64,000 bases of DNA from the NCBI RefSeq assembly GCF_000715495.1, contig NZ_JNLX01000087.1, forward strand, positions 1 through 64,000, in the 5' to 3' direction. Made by a program: the position numbers and the translations under genes. Source of the DNA: Hymenobacter sp. IS2118. Its GTDB lineage: Bacteria; Bacteroidota; Bacteroidia; Cytophagales; Hymenobacteraceae. Shown in pieces: positions 61,701 through 64,000 of this stretch. Position 1 is the stretch's first letter; every line of letters starts with the position of its first letter. Below the pieces are notes generated by a model, which did not search any database, was not told the origin of the DNA, and was given only the letters and a program-made list of their open reading frames with translations.

Positions 61701-63333
61701 TCACCGTGTAAGCAAACGGGCTGGCGCTACTCGTGCTGCCGCTGGCCCCCGTCGAGCTGCTGATGTCCACCAGCAGTGAGGTCGGGGTCACCGTAAAATA
61801 GGTGGCCGCGCTATACACGGCCTCGCCGTTGGTAAAGAATAAGCCGACTATTACGCCGTACCTGCCAGGGGCCAGATTCGTCGGTTGAAGCACGCTGAAG
61901 GTGCCATCGGCCGTGGCAATGGTGCCACCTCTGTTTACGAGAGAAAATGAGCCGCTGCCGGTCACATCCAGATATACTCCAACTACGCCACCGGCCTGCG
62001 CCGTGCCGCTGTAGGTGGGCGTGCGGATGGCCGTTTGGCTGCCATCGGCGGGGCTGAGCAGCACGGGCGGGCCGGCCGTGGCAAAGTGCTCTACGCTGCC
62101 GTAGCTGGTGCCTGCGCTGTTGGTGGCATAGGCCCGCACGTAGTACTTGGTAGCGGGCGCTAAGCCGGAAATGGTGGCTGAGAACGAGCCCGTGCCGGTG
62201 CCGTTAGCCGCCTTGGTATCGGCTGTGGTTGGGGTCGTGTTGGTGGAGCTGTACACCACGCCCCGGTCCGTCACGGCTGCGCCACCGTCGGCCGTCACGC
62301 TGCCGCCAAGCACGGCGCTGGTGGTTGTGATGCTGGTGGCCGCGGCCGTGGTCACGGTTGGGGCTACGGCTACCGAAACCGCGAGGGCCAGGCCATTATA
62401 AGTAGCGCCGGCCGTGGGTGGTACAATCACCGTGCGGCTGGCGCCGGCGGTGCTGAAGCGCAGAATACCACCGGTACTCACAAACTGGTCGGCTACGTAC
62501 AAAAAGCTGTTCGTTGCGTCCAGGGCAATACCGGTGGGCTGGGTAAAGCTGGCGGCGCCGCTGGCCAGCGTGGTTACGGCAAAGCCCGTGGCCAGGCTCA
62601 CCACTTTCAGCGCGTCCAGCGTAGCATCGGCGCTGCCCTGGGTAAAGAAAATGCGGTTACTGGCCACGTCCAGGGCCAGGCCGTTGTAAGCCGCATTGGC
62701 GAGGGCCGGTACCACCACCGTGCGGCCGGCACCCGTCAGGCTGAAGCGCAGGATGCCACCGCCGCCGATATACTGGTCGGCCACGTACAAAAAGCTGTTC
62801 GTTGCGTCCAGGGCAATGCCGGTGGGCTGGGTGAAGCTGGCGGCGCCGCTGGCCAGCGTGGTTACGGCAAAGCCCGTGGCTAGGCTCACCACTTTCAGCG
62901 CGTCCAGTGCGGGATTGGTGGCGCTGCCCTGGGTAAAAAACAGGCGGTTGCCGGCCACGTCCAGAGCCAGGCCGTTGTAGGTAGCGCCTGCGGTGGGCGG
63001 CACGATAACCGTCCTGTTGGTGCCGTCGGCGTTGTAGCGCACGATACCGGTAGCGCCCAGGTAGTGGTCGGCCACATACACGAAGCCGTTGGCCTGGTCG
63101 AAGGCAATGCCGGCGGGCTGTCGGAAGTTGGTGCTGCCGCTGGCCAGCGTGGCGCCGGCCGTACCATCCGGGTTCACCGCTTTGGCGGCGTCGAGGGCGG
63201 CGTTGCTGCCGCTGCCTTGCGTGTAGTAGAGCCGCACGGCCTGGGCCGAGGCACCAGGCGCCACCAGCAGCAGCAAAAGCACCAACGCTACGCCCAGTTG
63301 GGCAAAGCACCGCAAATTATAGCTGTGTTTCAT
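58786..63333 (-). CDS. Giant T9SS-secreted protein with NHL-like and Ig-like repeats (1,515 residues)
   Basis: The start at the ATG at 63333 (MKHSYNLRCFAQLGVALVLL) gives a clean signal peptide ending ASAQ. The N-terminal third holds four NHL/YVTN-like repeats (RLYYTQGSGSNAALDAAKAV; LFFTQGSA; GIALDATNSFLYVADQ). A fibronectin-III-like module (DRGVVYSSTNTTPTT) and several Ig-like modules follow (YTGTAPAGSTVTVIVDG; AVSGFVASDVVVDNGTL twice). A beta-helix-like zone (WNGSMSTNWFTPENWTGG) comes next. The C-terminus (VYPNPATKAVFLELPAG ... GVYSLRLQTEAGMVVKKLVV) is a type A T9SS sorting domain. It is a probable adhesin or surface-layer protein. Its 77-base gap to the next gene suggests an operon with the tail-collar protein. 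Confidence 0.9.
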   Translation of the reverse strand: MKHSYNLRCFAQLGVALVLLLLLVAPGASAQAVRLYYTQGSGSNAALDAAKAVNPDGTAGATLASGSTNFRQPAGIAFDQANGFVYVADHYLGATGIVRYNADGTNRTVIVPPTAGATYNGLALDVAGNRLFFTQGSATNPALDALKVVSLATGFAVTTLASGAASFTQPTGIALDATNSFLYVADQYIGGGGILRFSLTGAGRTVVVPALANAAYNGLALDVASNRIFFTQGSADATLDALKVVSLATGFAVTTLASGAASFTQPTGIALDATNSFLYVADQFVSTGGILRFSTAGASRTVIVPPTAGATYNGLALAVSVAVAPTVTTAAATSITTTSAVLGGSVTADGGAAVTDRGVVYSSTNTTPTTADTKAANGTGTGSFSATISGLAPATKYYVRAYATNSAGTSYGSVEHFATAGPPVLLSPADGSQTAIRTPTYSGTAQAGGVVGVYLDVTGSGSFSLVNRGGTIATADGTFSVLQPTNLAPGRYGVIVGLFFTNGEAVYSAATYFTVTPTSLLVDISSSTGASGSTSSASPFAYTVTFSEAVSGFVASDVVVDNGTLSGFAGSGTTYTFNVTPAGNGAVTVNVPANVAIDANNMGNSAATQFTITYSQPVTAAPVVIAPANGSLVSTNTPTYTGTAPAGSTVTVIVDGTAIGTTTASASGGWSLPQPTALAQGSHTVRATAQTSGSAVSANSNTNTFTVDTVAPQTSIVSGPPANTNSTTATFSFSSNESPVTYQASLDGAGFTATANPRVYTGLTDGSHTLSVRAADAAGNVDATPATYSWTVDTTSPTALISSTATSPTSTSPIPVTVTFSEAVSGFVASDVVLDNGTLSGFAGSGTTYTFNVTPAGNGAVTVNVPANVAIDANNTGNSAATQFTIQYNAPITVAVWNGSMSTNWFTPENWTGGVPTATIDATIPAGAPRYPLLEAGTASAKSLFLSTGAGLAQNGGVIDLKGSFVNNGIFSATGGSVALTGTVSQAVGGSAPSTFWNLSVGANGASLTGVAAVQRVLTLAGSLTTDANSFTLLSNAAGTAMVVNTGGTVVGNATVQRYINPSLNAGAGYRHYSSPVANSTVADLATTGFGPVVNGSYNTSATPTTVKPYPTVFGYDQSRLATTSNNLAAFDKGWFSPASTTAALAVGRGYTVNLRANQVVDFVGTLNNGDQTLSLARNSGSTAAAAGWQLVGNRYPAPLDFSLVAASDRPNLDAAIYVFESTSQYNGQYRSYINGLGNPVVTMGQGFFVRVSEGQTTGSLTFRNSQRLTTYQDPTFRRSTTETRPLVQLQLGGPAAGLATDNTHIYFEAGATAGLDSQFDAVKLANSTGLNLSSLALGSELSINGLPLPVSTSLVVPLRVRVPATGTYTLTALQVLNFSPNAQPFLRDLQLNTLTDLHQQPSYTFTQDAANSTPRFELVFARQVLATASATLVAQVAVYPNPATKAVFLELPAGLSRKAVTAALVDALGRVVVQQVLPAGRATHTLPLANVATGVYSLRLQTEAGMVVKKLVVE

Positions 63334-63409
63334 GCGGGCAGGATTTGGCGAAATAAAGAGGATTCCATGAGAAGTAGCGGGTTGCAATACGACATCAATT
63401 AATTATGCA

Positions 63410-64000
63410 TCAGAAGCTTGGGTAAACCCCGAATACCGATATGCAATAAATCATGGCCAGCGAAGGCGGCATAATATCGACGGGCTGGCCGCTGCCGGTG
63501 GGCTGCACGGTGCCGGCAGCGGCCGTTTCGTTGGGCGAGGCGCCGTAGCCCAGCGCGCTCACGGCTTCGCCGTTCACATCGGTGGCCACGGTGGCGGCCG
63601 GCAACAAGCCAACCGGGGAGGCACTGGTGGGCGTGGCGCTGGCCCGCAGCCCATGGGTGTGGGTCGGCAGCTGCGCCTGCGTTAACGTCACGGTTTCGGC
63701 CCCGAAAGACTGGCCCAGTACATAATTATTGGCAAGGCCCGGACCCTGACCAAAATGCCGGGGCGCCCGGCTGCGCAGGTCGGGTAAGGCAAAGGTGTCT
63801 TGGCCATCGCCGCCGTAGGTGGTCCCAATCAGATTAAACAAGACGTCGTATTCCGATATTGGCAATAACCGCCCGTCACACGGTAGGTAGTTCTGAGGTG
63901 CGAAGCTGCCCGCAAACAGCATTATCTCGCCGACGTAAGGCGCGTTTAGCGTATTGCGGGGGCCGGCCACGGCGGGGGCCGCCACGGTGGCGCCGAGCAT
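63410..64000 (-). CDS. Tail-collar (microcystin-dependent-protein-like) domain protein, 5' end outside window
   Basis: The visible 196 residues carry a phage tail collar domain: VGEIMLFAGSFAPQNYLPCDG, LFNLIGTTYGGDGQDTFALP, DLRSRAPRHFGQGPG, then a Thr/Ala-rich stretch and VYPSF at the end. The first residues (MLGATVAAPAVAGPRNT) look like the tail of a signal peptide. The frame is open to the window edge, so the start is probably beyond 64000, and the protein would then be exported. Outside phages this domain is common in secreted bacterial proteins of unknown role. The stop is 77 bases before the giant T9SS gene, on the same strand. Confidence 0.82.
   Translation of the reverse strand: MLGATVAAPAVAGPRNTLNAPYVGEIMLFAGSFAPQNYLPCDGRLLPISEYDVLFNLIGTTYGGDGQDTFALPDLRSRAPRHFGQGPGLANNYVLGQSFGAETVTLTQAQLPTHTHGLRASATPTSASPVGLLPAATVATDVNGEAVSALGYGASPNETAAAGTVQPTGSGQPVDIMPPSLAMIYCISVFGVYPSF

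Overview
The window reads as chromosomal DNA of a high-GC member of the Bacteroidota, most likely Hymenobacter or a close relative (Cytophagales). This is an inference from several things seen together: type IX secretion (T9SS) C-terminal sorting domains on at least four secreted proteins, a SusC/SusD pair driven by a FecI/FecR system, TAnnTTTG-type -7 promoter boxes, few Shine-Dalgarno sites, and GC-rich genes separated by short AT-rich gaps. No plasmid, phage or IS backbone is visible.

Layout. 1-7.1 kb: the end of a PspC/DUF2807 envelope-stress-type protein, a secreted alpha/beta hydrolase, the CCA-adding enzyme, and a DUF2306 membrane protein joined to a carboxypeptidase-regulatory-like domain. 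7.1-11.2 kb: a TsaC-type threonylcarbamoyl-AMP synthase, methylmalonyl-CoA epimerase, and an iron-sulphur assembly cluster (iscS, iscU, an uncharacterised 131-residue gene, iscA). 11.3-17.2 kb: a giant repetitive T9SS surface protein. 17.7-19.8 kb: a LytTR response regulator and its LytS-type kinase, separated by a very long inverted repeat. 20-27.9 kb: type I pullulanase overlapping a DUF2268-like zinc protease lipoprotein, a hypothetical protein, an AsmA-like protein and an AT-rich small lipoprotein. 28-31.7 kb: a Tsp/Prc-type protease, DNA polymerase IV and an aberrant tRNA-Leu-like gene.

32-51 kb is the most coherent block, a polysaccharide utilisation locus. It holds a GH5-lectin-T9SS enzyme, an ECF sigma factor, a FecR anti-sigma factor, a SusC transporter with an STN signalling domain, SusD, four different GH30 enzymes, a T9SS protein with an unrecognised beta-rich domain, and an SGNH esterase. 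The GH30 enzymes carry different export signals (two lipoproteins, one T9SS protein with a lectin, one simple Sec protein). This suggests stepwise breakdown from outside the cell to the periplasm. The combination GH30 plus GH5 points to a beta-glucan with beta-1,6 linkages, for example from fungal walls, as the likely substrate; that is inference.

51-64 kb: a sce7726-type nuclease-fold protein with a lysine/alanine-rich tail, a secreted M20 amidohydrolase, a small ORF with a good promoter, a divergent peptide deformylase, a CAU-anticodon tRNA, a HAD phosphatase overlapping a site-2 protease-like M50 protein, a small membrane protein, a TIGR04283-like glycosyltransferase, a second giant T9SS protein with NHL-like and Ig-like repeats, and a tail-collar-domain protein cut by the window end. 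Many gaps hold dispersed inverted repeats of several distinct families.
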